From contig MEDJ01000009.1 of assembly GCA_001724025.1 (NCBI GenBank), forward strand, positions 370,762 through 427,284: DNA of 56,523 nt, in the 5' to 3' direction. Position 1 is the stretch's first letter; each line of letters begins with the position of its first letter. The notes beneath the pieces were generated by a model. It made no database searches. It worked only from the letters and a program-made list of their open reading frames with translations, and was not told the DNA's origin. The position numbers and the translations under genes are program-made. The DNA comes from Acidobacteria bacterium SCN 69-37. GTDB lineage: Bacteria > Acidobacteriota > Vicinamibacteria > Vicinamibacterales > SCN-69-37. Below, piece after piece: positions 47,006-56,464 of the stretch.

Positions 47006-47734
47006 CTACCGGCTGCCGGCCTGACGACGCTGCCGGACGGCCTCGAAGAGTGCGATGCCCGTGGCCACCGACACGTTCAGGCTCGAAACCATGCCGGCCA
47101 TCGGAATCGACACGAGCCGGTCGCAGCTCTCGCGCACCAGCCGCCGCAGGCCCGTACCCTCGGCCCCGACCACGAACGCCGTCGGCTGGGTGTAATCGAC
47201 GGCGTCGTACGACTCGGTCGCGCTGTCGTCGAGCCCGACGGTCCAGACGCCGAGCGCCTTCAACTCGTCGACCGTCCGCGCGACGTTGACCACGGTGGCC
47301 ACCTTGACGTGGTTGACCGCCCCCGCCGACGCGCGCGCCGTGGCCCCGTCGAGCGGCGCGGCATGACGGGCCTGCCGCACGACCCCATCGGCGCCCGCCG
47401 CATCGACGGACCTGAAGATCGCCCCGACGTTCTGCGGATCCTCGACGCTGTCGAGCACGACGAGCAGCGCCGGCCCCGCGGCTTCGGCCACGATCTCGTC
47501 GATCGTGTATGCCGGCAACGGCTGCAGTTCGGCCGCCACGCCCTGGTGCACGCCGCCGCGCGTGAGCCGCTCGAGCGCCCGGCGGTCGACGGTCTCGATG
47601 GCCAGACGCAGTTCGTGCGCGCGCGCCACGAGCGCGTCCACGCGCGGTCCCCCGCCGCGCTCGTGCAGGAGCTTCGAGACGCGACGCGCCTTCAGCGCTT
47701 CAGAGACGGGATTGATGCCGTAGATGATGGACAT
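47006..47734 (-). CDS. rlmB: 23S rRNA 2'-O-methyltransferase RlmB-like (SPOUT)
   Basis: A SAM-dependent TrmH-family enzyme, expected to methylate G2251 in the P loop of 23S rRNA. 242 residues: substrate-binding N-terminal domain from MSIIYGINPVSEALKARRVS, then motif 1 DSVEDPQNVGAIFRSVDAAG, motif 2 FVVGAEGTGLRRLVRESCD and motif 3 IPMAGMVSSLNVSVATGIAL, forming the knot. Other TrmH-family rRNA/tRNA targets cannot be excluded. It lies 154 bases after gltX; the gap has a REP hairpin. Confidence 0.9.
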   Translation of the reverse strand: MSIIYGINPVSEALKARRVSKLLHERGGGPRVDALVARAHELRLAIETVDRRALERLTRGGVHQGVAAELQPLPAYTIDEIVAEAAGPALLVVLDSVEDPQNVGAIFRSVDAAGADGVVRQARHAAPLDGATARASAGAVNHVKVATVVNVARTVDELKALGVWTVGLDDSATESYDAVDYTQPTAFVVGAEGTGLRRLVRESCDRLVSIPMAGMVSSLNVSVATGIALFEAVRQRRQAGSR

Positions 47735-47785
47735 GAGATCTCAGGTACGACGGGTACGACAGGCGACAGGTAGATGAACGATATA

Positions 47786-47816
47786 CGGAGCCCCGGGGCT
47801 TCAGCCCCGGGGGACA
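47786..47816. repeat. REP-like hairpin, single unit (gltX-rlmB)
   Basis: CCCCGGGGCT-TC-AGCCCCGGGG at 47791-47812, preceded by CGGAG and followed by GGACA. Same consensus as the units at 29.7 and 56.5 kb. It lies in the 154-base gltX-rlmB gap, which holds no gene. Confidence 0.8.
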
Positions 47817-47888
47817 CCCGGCTGACACGGGCGACCTTCACTTCATCGCGTGGCCCCCCACGCCTGGCCAGACTGACACCGAGCACGG

Positions 47889-49379
47889 TCACCGTTGGCC
47901 CGCCACGGCGCGCAGCCGCTCCAGACACGAGGAGACCCGCGCCACACCCGCGGACGCCGGGAGCGTGGCGCCGCGCTCGATGGCCGGCACCGCGATGTCG
48001 AGTTCGGGACCGGAGTCGGCCGCCGTCAGCGCCACGCGGATCGGGTGAAAGAGCGCGCGCCCCTTCAGGCCGCACAGCTCTCGCGCACGGGTCGCGGCTG
48101 CGCGGAACGTCTCGCGATCGACGAGCGGACCCGTCGCGCGCACGGCCTCCGCGAACGCCTCTACGGCGCGGGGGCCGTCACTCTCCACCTCGACCAGACG
48201 ACGCGCCTCGGCCGCGTCCCACGCAAAGAGGAACGCCACGCGGTCGCCAATCTCTTCGAGCCGATCGACAGATCCCACTACCATCGGCAGGAGCGATTCG
48301 ACATACGCCAGTGCTTCGGCCGTGGCGCCGGTCACCACGCCGCGCTGCTGGAGATACGGCATCGCATCGGCCGCGATGCGGGACGCGGGCAGCCGCCGCA
48401 TGTACTGCCGGTTCATCCAGGCGAGCTTGTCGAAATCGAACACCGCCGCACTGTGGCTGACCGTCGACAGATCGAACCGCCGGATCATCTCGTCGATCGG
48501 CACGATCTCCTCGCCCTCACCCGGCGACCAGCCGAGCAGCGCGAGATAGTTGACCAGCGCCTCGGGCAGGTAGCCGCGCGCGCGGAACTCGGACACGCTC
48601 GTCACGCCGTGCCGCTTCGAGAGTGGCGCATGGTCCGCCCCGAGCACGAGCGACAGGTGCGCGAACGCGGGCGCCGGCTGTCCCAGCGCCTCGTAGATCA
48701 GCAGCTGCCGCGGTGTGTTCGAAATGTGATCCTCGCCGCGAATCACCGTCGTCACCTGCATGTCCGCGTCGTCGACGACGACGGCGAAGTTGTAGGCCGG
48801 CGATCCCCCGGACCGCACGATGACGAAGTCGCCGATGATCGACGTATTGACCGTCACATCGCCGCGCACCGCGTCGTGAAAGGTCACGTCCCGATCGCCC
48901 TCGGGCACGGCGAACCGCAGCGCCGCAGGCTCGCCGGCCTCGACGCGACGGGCCGCCTCGGCCGGATCGATCGCGCGGCACCGCCCGCTGTACCGCGGCG
49001 GCCGGCCGCTCGCGAGGGCGGCCTGTCGTTCGTCCTCGAGTTGCGCCGGCGTGCAGAAGCAGAAGTACGCGCGGCCGCGGGCGCGCAGGTCGGCCGCCAC
49101 CTCGTCGTAACGTGCCGTCCGCTCGGACTGGCGGTACGGTGCGAACGGCCCGCCGGCATCCGGGCCCTCGTCCCACGTGAGCCCGAGCCAGCGCAGGTCC
49201 GCGATCATGGCCGTCTCGGACGCGCGCGTCGACCGCTCGCGATCCGTGTCCTCGATGCGCAGGATGAACGTGCCGCCGTGCCGGCGCGCCAGCAGCCAGT
49301 TGAACAGCGCGGTCCGCACGTTGCCGACGTGGAGCTGTCCCGTGGGACTGGGCGCGAAACGCACGCGCATGGCCGTCAC
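47889..49379 (-). CDS. gltX: Glutamyl-tRNA synthetase
   Basis: Charges tRNA-Glu (and possibly tRNA-Gln, to be amidated). 496 residues: class I HIGH variant in RFAPSPTGQLHVGNVRTALF, ILRIEDTDRERST, and the KMSKS variant LSKRHG. The C-terminal anticodon-binding part follows GPLVDRETFRAAATRARELC. GTG 49379 overlaps the ispDF stop by four bases (GTGA); ATG 49370 is the alternative start. Which tRNA set it uses cannot be read from the sequence. Confidence 0.96.
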   Translation of the reverse strand: MTAMRVRFAPSPTGQLHVGNVRTALFNWLLARRHGGTFILRIEDTDRERSTRASETAMIADLRWLGLTWDEGPDAGGPFAPYRQSERTARYDEVAADLRARGRAYFCFCTPAQLEDERQAALASGRPPRYSGRCRAIDPAEAARRVEAGEPAALRFAVPEGDRDVTFHDAVRGDVTVNTSIIGDFVIVRSGGSPAYNFAVVVDDADMQVTTVIRGEDHISNTPRQLLIYEALGQPAPAFAHLSLVLGADHAPLSKRHGVTSVSEFRARGYLPEALVNYLALLGWSPGEGEEIVPIDEMIRRFDLSTVSHSAAVFDFDKLAWMNRQYMRRLPASRIAADAMPYLQQRGVVTGATAEALAYVESLLPMVVGSVDRLEEIGDRVAFLFAWDAAEARRLVEVESDGPRAVEAFAEAVRATGPLVDRETFRAAATRARELCGLKGRALFHPIRVALTAADSGPELDIAVPAIERGATLPASAGVARVSSCLERLRAVAGQR

Positions 49380-50542
49380 GACGTCCCCCGCCGCGTCATC
49401 ACGACGACGGCGTGCGAGGCGATGGCCTCGCCGCGGCCCACGGCATCGACGCCCTCGTTCGTCTTGCCCTTCACGCTGACGCAGCTGACGTCCAGACCGA
49501 GCACGCGCGCCAGGTTGCCGATGATGACCGGCAGGTGCGGCACCAGCTTCGGCCGTTCGAGGATCACCGTCACGTCCACGTTGGCCGGCTGCCAGCCGCG
49601 CTCGGCAGCCATCGCCACGCTGCGGGCGAGCAGATCGAGTCCGGCCACGTCCTTCCAGCGCGGATCGGTATTCGGGAAATGCTGGCCGATGTCGCCCGCG
49701 CCCATGGCGCCGAACATCGCGTCGGCCAGCGCGTGACAGACCACATCACCATCCGAGTGCCCGAGCGGGCCTGCCTCGAACGGCAGCATTTCGCCCGCCA
49801 GCACGAGCGGTCGCCCGGCCACGAGGCGATGGAGATCGTACCCGGTGCCCACGCGCGGCGTGGCCTCGAACTGCTGCTGTGCGCGCATCACATCATCCGC
49901 CGTCGTGATCTTGTCATTGCGTGCGTCGCCCACCACCACCTCGACCGGACGCCCGGCCCGCTCGGCCAGCATCGCTTCATCGGTGGCCTCGACACCCGAG
50001 GCGCCCAGGGCCACGATCTCGTCGAGCACCGCGCGCGTGAACCCCTGCGGCGTCTGCGCGAGCCAGATCTCCTCGCGCGGCAGCGTTGCCGCGACCAGGC
50101 GCTGATCGGCCGGCACGCGCTTCACTGTATCGCGCGCGGCCACGGCCGGCACCGCGGCCCCTGTCCGCGCCGCGGCCTCGATGACGCGATCGATCAAGGC
50201 GCGATCGACGAACGGCCGCGCGGCATCGTGGATCAGCACGATCGAGACGCCGGACGACAGCGCGGCCACGCCCGATCGCACCGAATCCTGCCGCCGCGCA
50301 CCGCCCTCGGCGTACCGGCACCGGCGCGCTGTCCGCCCGACGATGACCGCCGCATCCGGCAGCAGCTCCGCCGGCAGCACCACGACCAGTTCCGACACCG
50401 CCGGATGCGCGTCGAAGGCGGCCACGCTCCGCTGGAGCACGGTGCGTCCGCCGAGATCGATCAACTGCTTCGGCCGCGGCGTCCCCGCGCGGATGCCGCG
50501 GCCGCCGGCCACGATGATGACGCCCACCCGCGGATCAGTCAT
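49376..50542 (-). CDS. ispDF: Bifunctional IspD-IspF (MEP pathway)
   Basis: Fusion of 2-C-methyl-D-erythritol 4-phosphate cytidylyltransferase and MECDP synthase, steps three and five of isoprenoid precursor synthesis. 388 residues from ATG 50542 (MTDPRVGVIIVAGGRGIRAG). IspD half: VAGGRG loop, YAEGGARRQDSVRSG and IHDAARPFVD. IspF half from RVGTGYDLHRLVAGRPLVLA: metal ligands in YDLH, then GHSDGDVVCHALADAMFGA and IGQHFPNTDP. The split is at about residue 225. The fusion is in one clean frame; IspE is not nearby. It overlaps plsC by eight bases. Confidence 0.96.
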   Translation of the reverse strand: MTDPRVGVIIVAGGRGIRAGTPRPKQLIDLGGRTVLQRSVAAFDAHPAVSELVVVLPAELLPDAAVIVGRTARRCRYAEGGARRQDSVRSGVAALSSGVSIVLIHDAARPFVDRALIDRVIEAAARTGAAVPAVAARDTVKRVPADQRLVAATLPREEIWLAQTPQGFTRAVLDEIVALGASGVEATDEAMLAERAGRPVEVVVGDARNDKITTADDVMRAQQQFEATPRVGTGYDLHRLVAGRPLVLAGEMLPFEAGPLGHSDGDVVCHALADAMFGAMGAGDIGQHFPNTDPRWKDVAGLDLLARSVAMAAERGWQPANVDVTVILERPKLVPHLPVIIGNLARVLGLDVSCVSVKGKTNEGVDAVGRGEAIASHAVVVMTRRGTS

Positions 50543-51254
50543 GGGCGACCTCGGCCGCGACGATGTCGTGCACGCGCGCGGCCAGCGCCCTCGCATCGGC
50601 GCGCGTCATGCCGGTCGTCTCGATCGGCGCGTGCAGTGTCACGCGCACGTGCCCCGGACAGGTCATCAACCGGCCCTTCAACATCACGTGGCGGCTGCCG
50701 GACACGCTGACGGGCACGACCGGCAGCGCGCTGTCGATCGCCAGCAGGAACACGCCGCCCTTGAACCGCCCCACGACACCGTCGCGGCTCCGTGTCCCTT
50801 CCGGGAAGATGATGAGCGAGGCCTGCTGCGCGATCATCCGCTGCATCTTCTTCAGCACGCCGGCACCCGGGTTGTCGCGGTCGACGAGCAGGTGCCCGGC
50901 GCGCTGCAGGTGCCAGCCGAGAAACGGGAAGCTGCCGAGCGATGCCTTCGCGATGATCCGCAGCTGCATGGCCACCGTCCAGAAGATCACCGGGATGTCG
51001 TAGATGCTCTGGTGGTTGGACGCGATCACGTAGCTGCGATCGGCGGGCGGCAGCGCCCCGTGGACCTCCACCGTGACGCCCGTCGTCTTCAGGATCAGCC
51101 ACGACCATGCGCGGGCGCAGCGGTGCGCGAAGTGGCCGCGGCGATCGACGAACGTCGACAGCAGCGACGCCGTGCCGAGCACGACGGTGTAGACGCCGAT
51201 GGCGGGGATCAGGAAGAAGACCGTCCGCCACCAGTGGTAGGGCGGCAGGCTCAC
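50535..51254 (-). CDS. plsC: 1-acyl-sn-glycerol-3-phosphate acyltransferase
   Basis: Makes phosphatidic acid from lysophosphatidic acid at the inner membrane. 239 residues: an N-terminal hydrophobic helix (TVFFLIPAIGVYTVVLGTAS), catalytic motif NHQSIYD (80-86, HX4D), GSFPFLGWHLQRAGHLLVDR, and substrate motif FPEGTRS (150-156). The ATG overlaps the stop of the PIN/TRAM gene by four bases. Confidence 0.94.
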   Translation of the reverse strand: MSLPPYHWWRTVFFLIPAIGVYTVVLGTASLLSTFVDRRGHFAHRCARAWSWLILKTTGVTVEVHGALPPADRSYVIASNHQSIYDIPVIFWTVAMQLRIIAKASLGSFPFLGWHLQRAGHLLVDRDNPGAGVLKKMQRMIAQQASLIIFPEGTRSRDGVVGRFKGGVFLLAIDSALPVVPVSVSGSRHVMLKGRLMTCPGHVRVTLHAPIETTGMTRADARALAARVHDIVAAEVAHD

Positions 51255-52291
51255 GCGTTGGCAGCCGGCCGCGGCCGCCGGCCCGTATCACCGCTGCTGC
51301 CGTCGCTCTCGGCGTGGCGCCCGAAGATCATGCGCCCGGCCGTGGTCTGCAGCACGCTGGTCACCACGATGTCGAGGTTCCGGCCGATGCGCGACCGCGC
51401 GTTGTCGACCACCACCATCGTGCCGTCGTCCAGGTAGGCGACGCCCTGGTTCTGTTCCTTGCCTTCCTTGAGGATGAACACGCTCATCAGCTCGCCGGGC
51501 AGCACGACGGGACGCAGGGCATTGGCCAGTTCGTTGATGTTGAGCACCTCGACGCCGCGCAGCTGGGCGACCTTGTTGAGGTTGAAGTCGTTGGTCACGA
51601 TGCGGCCGAGCAGCGCGCGCGCCAGCTCGATCAGCTTCATGTCGACTTCCTTCACCTGCGGGTAGTCGAGCTCCGAGATCAGCACGTCGACGCCCGACAT
51701 CTTCTGGATGCGCTGCAGGATGTCGAGGCCGCGCCGGCCGCGGTTGCGCTTGAGCGCGTCGGACGAGTCGGCCACCATCTGCAGTTCCTTCAACACGAAC
51801 TGCGGCACCACCAGGGTGCCGTCGAGGAAGCCGGTCTCGACGATGTCGGCGATGCGGCCGTCGATGATGACGCTGGTATCGAGAATCCGGTACCGCTTCT
51901 GCGGCCGGGCGTCCTGGAAGAGCGAGACGAACTTCGAGGGTTCGAGCCACTCCCCTTTCCTGATGCCGAACATCAGGCCCAGGTACGGCAGCACGACGAC
52001 CGTGAGGCCGTGGAGGAAACGGACCTGGGTGCTGCCCGTGTCGGCCCAGAACAGGGCGCCGCCAATCGCACGCGCCAGCGCCAGGCCGGCGGCAAACCCG
52101 ATGACCCCGCCGAGCAGGCTCGTGACGGCCGCCTCGCGCAGCCGGGATTCGGCGATCACGATGACCGCGGCCACGAACAGGCCGAGCAGGACGTTGAGGA
52201 TCAGTGGCCCGTTGATGGGCTGGATGAATGTCGCCGAATAGACGACGACCGCGGCAAACAATGCCCGCACGAGCAGATGGCCGTGCATCAT
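51251..52291 (-). CDS. PIN/TRAM-domain integral membrane protein (YacL-like)
   Basis: 346 residues. Four hydrophobic segments in the first ~110 residues (ALFAAVVVYSATFI, LILNVLLGLFVAAVIVIAES, then two more to LPYLGLMFGI), a PIN nuclease-like domain starting YRILDTSVIIDGRIADI with Asp138 and Asp144, and a C-terminal TRAM-like RNA-binding domain (LDDGTMVVVDNARSRIGRNL). This is the layout of YacL of Firmicutes and many other phyla. Its role is unclear; RNA binding or cleavage at the membrane is inferred. It overlaps plsC and follows radA. Confidence 0.9.
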   Translation of the reverse strand: MMHGHLLVRALFAAVVVYSATFIQPINGPLILNVLLGLFVAAVIVIAESRLREAAVTSLLGGVIGFAAGLALARAIGGALFWADTGSTQVRFLHGLTVVVLPYLGLMFGIRKGEWLEPSKFVSLFQDARPQKRYRILDTSVIIDGRIADIVETGFLDGTLVVPQFVLKELQMVADSSDALKRNRGRRGLDILQRIQKMSGVDVLISELDYPQVKEVDMKLIELARALLGRIVTNDFNLNKVAQLRGVEVLNINELANALRPVVLPGELMSVFILKEGKEQNQGVAYLDDGTMVVVDNARSRIGRNLDIVVTSVLQTTAGRMIFGRHAESDGSSGDTGRRPRPAANA

Positions 52292-52337
52292 TGTTATCTT
52301 AGCGTACGGTCCCCGGTCGGCCGCCGTGCCGTGCGGC

Positions 52338-53699
52338 TCAGAACAGCGCGTCGAGCGCCTCGCCGACGGTCCGGACGGCGGTAGCGGTCATCGACGCCGG
52401 CAGGTCGCCCGGCGTGATGTTGCCCTCGGGAACGATGCAGCGGGTGAATCCCATCTGCGCGGCCTCGCGGATGCGCAGGGCCGCCTGGCCGGCCGCGCGC
52501 ACCTCGCCTGCCAGCCCGACCTCGCCGAAGACGACCACGTCGGACGGCGCCGGTCTGTTGCGCAGGCTGGAGGCGACCGCTGCCAGCACCGCCAGATCGG
52601 CCGCCGGTTCATCCACCCGCATCCCGCCCGCCACGTTCACGAACACATCGTCGGTGACCAGGCTGAGCCCGGCACGCTTGTCGAGCACGGCCAGCAGCAG
52701 CGCCAGGCGGTTCTGGTCGAGCCCGTTGGCCGTGCGGCGGGCGTTCCCGTACGTCGCCGCGCTCACCAGTGCCTGCACCTCGACGAGCATCGGGCGCGAT
52801 CCCTCGATCGTGGCCATCACGACGGATCCGGGCACGTCGAGCGATCGCTCGGCCAGGAACAGCCGAGAGGGGTTCGGCACCGGCCGCAGACCGCTGCCGG
52901 TCATCTCGAACACCCCGAGTTCGCTGACCGCCCCGAAGCGGTTCTTCACGGCGCGCACCACGCGGTGGGCGTGGTGCTGTTCCCCCTCGAAATAGAGCAC
53001 GGTGTCGACGACGTGCTCGAGGACCTTGGGCCCGGCGAGGCTGCCGTCTTTCGTCACGTGGCCGACGAGGATGGTCGGCAGGTTGCGGCCCTTCGCGGTG
53101 AACAGCAGGTCGGTCGCGGCCTGTCGGACCTGGCTGACGCTGCCGGGGGCCGACTGGATCTTCAGCGAGAACACCGTCTGGATCGAGTCGACGATGAGCA
53201 GCGCGGGCTTGAGCCGTTCGACTTCTTCGATGAGCCGCTCGATGCAGGTCTCGGCGAGCAGGTAGAGCGGCGCGTCGGTCACGCCGAGCCGCTCGCCGCG
53301 CATCTTCACCTGGTGTGCCGACTCCTCGCCCGAGCAGTACAGCACCGGTCCGACCGAAGCGGCGAAGTGGGCCGCGGCCTGCAGCAGGAGCGTCGACTTG
53401 CCGATGCCGGGCTCTCCGCCGAGCAGCACGAGCGAACCCGGGACGATGCCGCCGCCGAGCACCCGGTCGAACTCGCTGATCCCGCTCGCCAGCCGCTCGG
53501 CCACGACGATATCGACATCGGCGTAGCGCAGCGCCCCCCGCCCGCCAAGCGCCGGCACGGCCCCGCGGACCTCGGGCACCACGGCCGGCCGTTCCTCGAC
53601 CATCGAGTTCCACTCGCCGCAGTCCGGGCAGCGACCGAGCCACTTCTGCGACTGGGAGCCGCAGGATTGGCAGACGAACGAGGACTTGGGGGGCTTCAT
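52338..53699 (-). CDS. radA: DNA repair protein RadA
   Basis: A RecA-like helicase that helps branch migration during recombination. 453 residues: N-terminal zinc finger Cys10, Cys13, Cys24, Cys27 (SFVCQSC...RCPDCGEWNSM), Walker A GEPGIGKST, the RadA-specific KNRFG motif (AVKNRFGAVSELG), and a C-terminal Lon-protease-like domain (VFVNVAGGMRVDEPAADLAV). The ATG at 53699 lies three bases after heptad repeat locus 9, and the pyrimidine-rich arm leaves no Shine-Dalgarno sequence. A later start would remove the zinc finger. Confidence 0.96.
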   Translation of the reverse strand: MKPPKSSFVCQSCGSQSQKWLGRCPDCGEWNSMVEERPAVVPEVRGAVPALGGRGALRYADVDIVVAERLASGISEFDRVLGGGIVPGSLVLLGGEPGIGKSTLLLQAAAHFAASVGPVLYCSGEESAHQVKMRGERLGVTDAPLYLLAETCIERLIEEVERLKPALLIVDSIQTVFSLKIQSAPGSVSQVRQAATDLLFTAKGRNLPTILVGHVTKDGSLAGPKVLEHVVDTVLYFEGEQHHAHRVVRAVKNRFGAVSELGVFEMTGSGLRPVPNPSRLFLAERSLDVPGSVVMATIEGSRPMLVEVQALVSAATYGNARRTANGLDQNRLALLLAVLDKRAGLSLVTDDVFVNVAGGMRVDEPAADLAVLAAVASSLRNRPAPSDVVVFGEVGLAGEVRAAGQAALRIREAAQMGFTRCIVPEGNITPGDLPASMTATAVRTVGEALDALF

Positions 53700-53701
53700 G
53701 A

Positions 53702-53833
53702 CAAGTCGAAGTTAGAAGTTAGAAGTTAGAAGTAAGACGTTCGGGAAAGTGAGAAGTTGGAAGTTGGAACTTCGAAGTGCGCACTTCTAAGTTCCGTCCG
53801 CCTTCTGACTTCGAACTTCTCACTTCTCACTTG
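53702..53833. repeat. Heptad inverted repeat, locus 9 (alr-radA)
   Basis: Left arm GAAGTTA three times, GAAGTAA, GACGTTC, later GAAGTTG twice; centre GGAACTTCGAAGTGCGCACTTC; right arm GACTTCGAACTTCTCACTTCTCACTTG. The right end overlaps alr: its TGA stop (53820-53822) is inside. The left end lies three bases from the radA start. Confidence 0.92.
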
Positions 53834-54965
53834 ATCCGTATCTTCTTTCTATTCTTGCTCCCAACCGGCACACGATCTCCCACGGGATCGTGCCGATGGC
53901 GGCGGCCATTTCGCGGGCGGTGATGTGCTCGTCGCCCTGGTGGCCGATGATGACCACCTCGTCGCCGGGGTTGACGTCGAGGCCGGTGACGTCGACGGTC
54001 AGCATGTCCATCGACACGGCCCCGACCACCGGCACGCGACGGCCGCCGACGAGGACCACGCCGCGATTCGAGAGACGGGTATCGAGGCCGTCGGCATACC
54101 CGGCCGGCACGATGGCAATCGTCCGCGGCCCGTCGGCCGTCCACCGGCCGCCGTAGCCGGCGATTTCACCGGACCGCACACCCTTGACGGCCACGATACG
54201 ACTGGTGAGTGACAGCCCGGGTCGCAGGTCGAGGGCCGAAGCGAGCGGCGGCGGCACGATGCCGTAGAGCAGCAGGCCCGGCCGGACCAGGTCGTACCAC
54301 GTCCGCGTGTCGCGCAGTAGCGCCGCCGAGTTCGCCGCGTGACGCACGACGTCGCGCAGGCCCATGGCGCCGAGCGCCGCCGAGGTACGATCGAACCGGC
54401 GCCGCTGGTCGTCGAAGAACGACGACTCGGGCACGTCCGCCGTCCCGAAGTGCGTGTAGACCGCCTCGATGCGCAGGTGCCGCGATCCGATCACCGCCGG
54501 CATCGTCCGGCCGAGGTTGTCGTGCCGGAAGCCGAGCCGGTTCATGCCCGTGTCGATCTTGAGGTGACACGGCAGCACGCGCCCGCGACGCACGGCCACG
54601 GCCTCGAGCGCGCGCACGGCCGCCGGCGTCGAGACCGTGGGCGTCAGCCCGTACTCGACGACCCCGTCCAGATCGCTGACGCTGAGCGCCCCGAACACCA
54701 GGATCGGCGCGCGGATGCCGGCCCGCCGCAGCGTCACGCCCTCTTCGATGTCGGCGCAGGCCAGCATCGCCACGCCGGCCGCCTCGAGCGCCGTCGCCAC
54801 GGGCACGGCACCGTGCCCGTACGCATTGGCCTTGACGACCGCCAGCACGCCCGGCGGCTGCGTGCGCCCGGCCGCCGCGGCCTCGCGCGCGAGCATCGCC
54901 GCGATCGCCCGGCTGTTGGCCGCAATCGCCTCGAGATCGACCGTGGCGATCGTCGGGCGGATCAC
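53820..54965 (-). CDS. alr: Alanine racemase
   Basis: A PLP enzyme making D-alanine for peptidoglycan, 381 residues. PLP lysine Lys45 in VVKANAYGHG; other landmarks are LKIDTGMNRLGF, VYTHFGTAD, RPGLLLYG, and GAVSMDMLTVDVTG in the C-terminal domain that gives the second catalytic Tyr region. Start GTG 54965 overlaps the dnaB stop by four bases (GTGA). The last residues GSSEK and the TGA stop are contributed by heptad repeat locus 9, so the C terminus RIERRYGSSEK is partly repeat-encoded. Confidence 0.95.
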   Translation of the reverse strand: MIRPTIATVDLEAIAANSRAIAAMLAREAAAAGRTQPPGVLAVVKANAYGHGAVPVATALEAAGVAMLACADIEEGVTLRRAGIRAPILVFGALSVSDLDGVVEYGLTPTVSTPAAVRALEAVAVRRGRVLPCHLKIDTGMNRLGFRHDNLGRTMPAVIGSRHLRIEAVYTHFGTADVPESSFFDDQRRRFDRTSAALGAMGLRDVVRHAANSAALLRDTRTWYDLVRPGLLLYGIVPPPLASALDLRPGLSLTSRIVAVKGVRSGEIAGYGGRWTADGPRTIAIVPAGYADGLDTRLSNRGVVLVGGRRVPVVGAVSMDMLTVDVTGLDVNPGDEVVIIGHQGDEHITAREMAAAIGTIPWEIVCRLGARIERRYGSSEK

Positions 54966-56317
54966 TCGCCGCCCCTGTCGTACGCCCCCTGGCCCTGCGC
55001 GAGGTTCTCGAACCGCGTGTACTGCTTCAGGAACGCCAGCCGCGCCGTCCCCGTGGGCCCGTTGCGCTGCTTGCCGATGATGATCTCCGCCACGCCCTCG
55101 GTCTCGGGGTTGACCTGCCCCTCCACCGGGTACATCTCCTCGCGGAAAATGAACATGACGATGTCGGCGTCCTGCTCGAGCGCACCCGACTCGCGCAGGT
55201 CCGAGAGCTGCGGCCGGTGATCGGATCGGGTTTCCGTCGCGCGGCTCAACTGGCTCAGCGCGATGATCGGGACGTGGAGTTCCTTCGCCAGGATCTTCAG
55301 GTTGCGCGAGATCGTGGCCAGTTCCTGCTGCCGGCTCTCGAACCGGCCGCGCCCCTGCATCAGCTGCAGGTAGTCGATCACGATCAGGTCGAGCCCGTGT
55401 TCCATCTTCAGCCGCCGGCACTTGGCGCGCATCTCGAGGATGCCCGCCGACGGCGTGTCGTCGAGATACACCTTGGCGTCGTGCAGCCGGGCGAACGCAT
55501 CGACGAGCCGCGCGTAGTCCTGCTCGCCGAGAAAGCCGCCGCGGAACCGGTGCTGGTCGACGCGCGCCTCGGACGTGAGCATGCGCATGAACAGCTGCTC
55601 CTTCGACATCTCGAGGCTGAAGATCCCAATCGTCTTGTCGGCCTGCGTCGCCGCGTTGAGCGCCATGTTGAGCACGAAGCTCGTCTTGCCCATGGCCGGG
55701 CGCGCGGCCACGATGATCAGATCCGACGGCTGGAAGCCGGACGTCATCTCGTCGAGATCGGTGAAGCCGCTCGGCACGCCCGTCACCAGGCCGCGCTGCT
55801 GCTGCAGCTTCTCGATCATCTGGTAACCGGCGTCGACCAGGTCGCCGACCTTCACGAACCCGGTCCGCATCCGGTCGTCGGCAATCGCGAAGATGGATCG
55901 TTCCGCTTCGTCGAGCAGCAGGTCGGCGTCTTCCTCCGCATCGTGCGCACGCGCCAGTACGTCGGACGTGGCCTGGATCAGGCGGCGCAGCGTGGATCGT
56001 TCCTTGACGATCCGCGCGTAGTGCTCGATGTTGGCCGACCGCGGCACGCCGTCGGTCAACCCGGCGATATACGCCGGGCCGCCGACGTCGTCGAGTTCCC
56101 CGGCGCGGCCGAGTTCGTCCTTCAGCGTGACGAGATCGATCGGCAGGCTGCGCTCGGACAGGCTGACCATCCGGTCGAAGATGCGCCGGTGCGCGTCCCG
56201 GTAGAAGTCCTCCGAGTCGATGATCTCGCTCGCCTGGTTGAAGGCGTGGTTGTTGATCAGTACCGCGCCGAGCACGCAGCGTTCGGCTTCGAGATTGTGC
56301 GGGAGCGTACGATCCAT
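54962..56317 (-). CDS. dnaB: Replicative DNA helicase DnaB
   Basis: The hexameric helicase of the replication fork. 451 residues from ATG 56317 (MDRTLPHNLEAERCVLGAVL), the standard start; the 47 longer in-frame residues upstream are translated from a GC-rich repeat tract. N-terminal domain to ~150, then RecA-like domain with Walker A ARPAMGKTS, IGIFSLEMSKEQLFMR, Walker B LIVIDYLQLM and IIALSQLSRATE. No intein interrupts it. It heads the dnaB-alr-radA run. Confidence 0.97.
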   Translation of the reverse strand: MDRTLPHNLEAERCVLGAVLINNHAFNQASEIIDSEDFYRDAHRRIFDRMVSLSERSLPIDLVTLKDELGRAGELDDVGGPAYIAGLTDGVPRSANIEHYARIVKERSTLRRLIQATSDVLARAHDAEEDADLLLDEAERSIFAIADDRMRTGFVKVGDLVDAGYQMIEKLQQQRGLVTGVPSGFTDLDEMTSGFQPSDLIIVAARPAMGKTSFVLNMALNAATQADKTIGIFSLEMSKEQLFMRMLTSEARVDQHRFRGGFLGEQDYARLVDAFARLHDAKVYLDDTPSAGILEMRAKCRRLKMEHGLDLIVIDYLQLMQGRGRFESRQQELATISRNLKILAKELHVPIIALSQLSRATETRSDHRPQLSDLRESGALEQDADIVMFIFREEMYPVEGQVNPETEGVAEIIIGKQRNGPTGTARLAFLKQYTRFENLAQGQGAYDRGGE

Positions 56318-56325
56318 CGGGACGA

Positions 56326-56450
56326 CGAGAATAGAAGAAAGGCGGGGAGGCGGCAAGGCGGGGAGTAGGCAGGAGGGCGGGGAGGCCGGGAGGCTACAAG
56401 GTAACGAGGTAACGAGACGGCGGGGCGACGGGCCGCGGGCGGTGGCGCGG
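56326..56450. repeat. G-rich low-complexity tract upstream of dnaB
   Basis: Repeated GGCGGGGAGGC-like and GGTAACGA units on the plus strand (GGTAACGAGGTAACGAG at 56400-56416). On the minus strand it is C-rich and lies directly before dnaB, where a promoter would be expected; none is recognisable. Confidence 0.5.
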
Positions 56451-56464
56451 CAAGCCATGACTGC

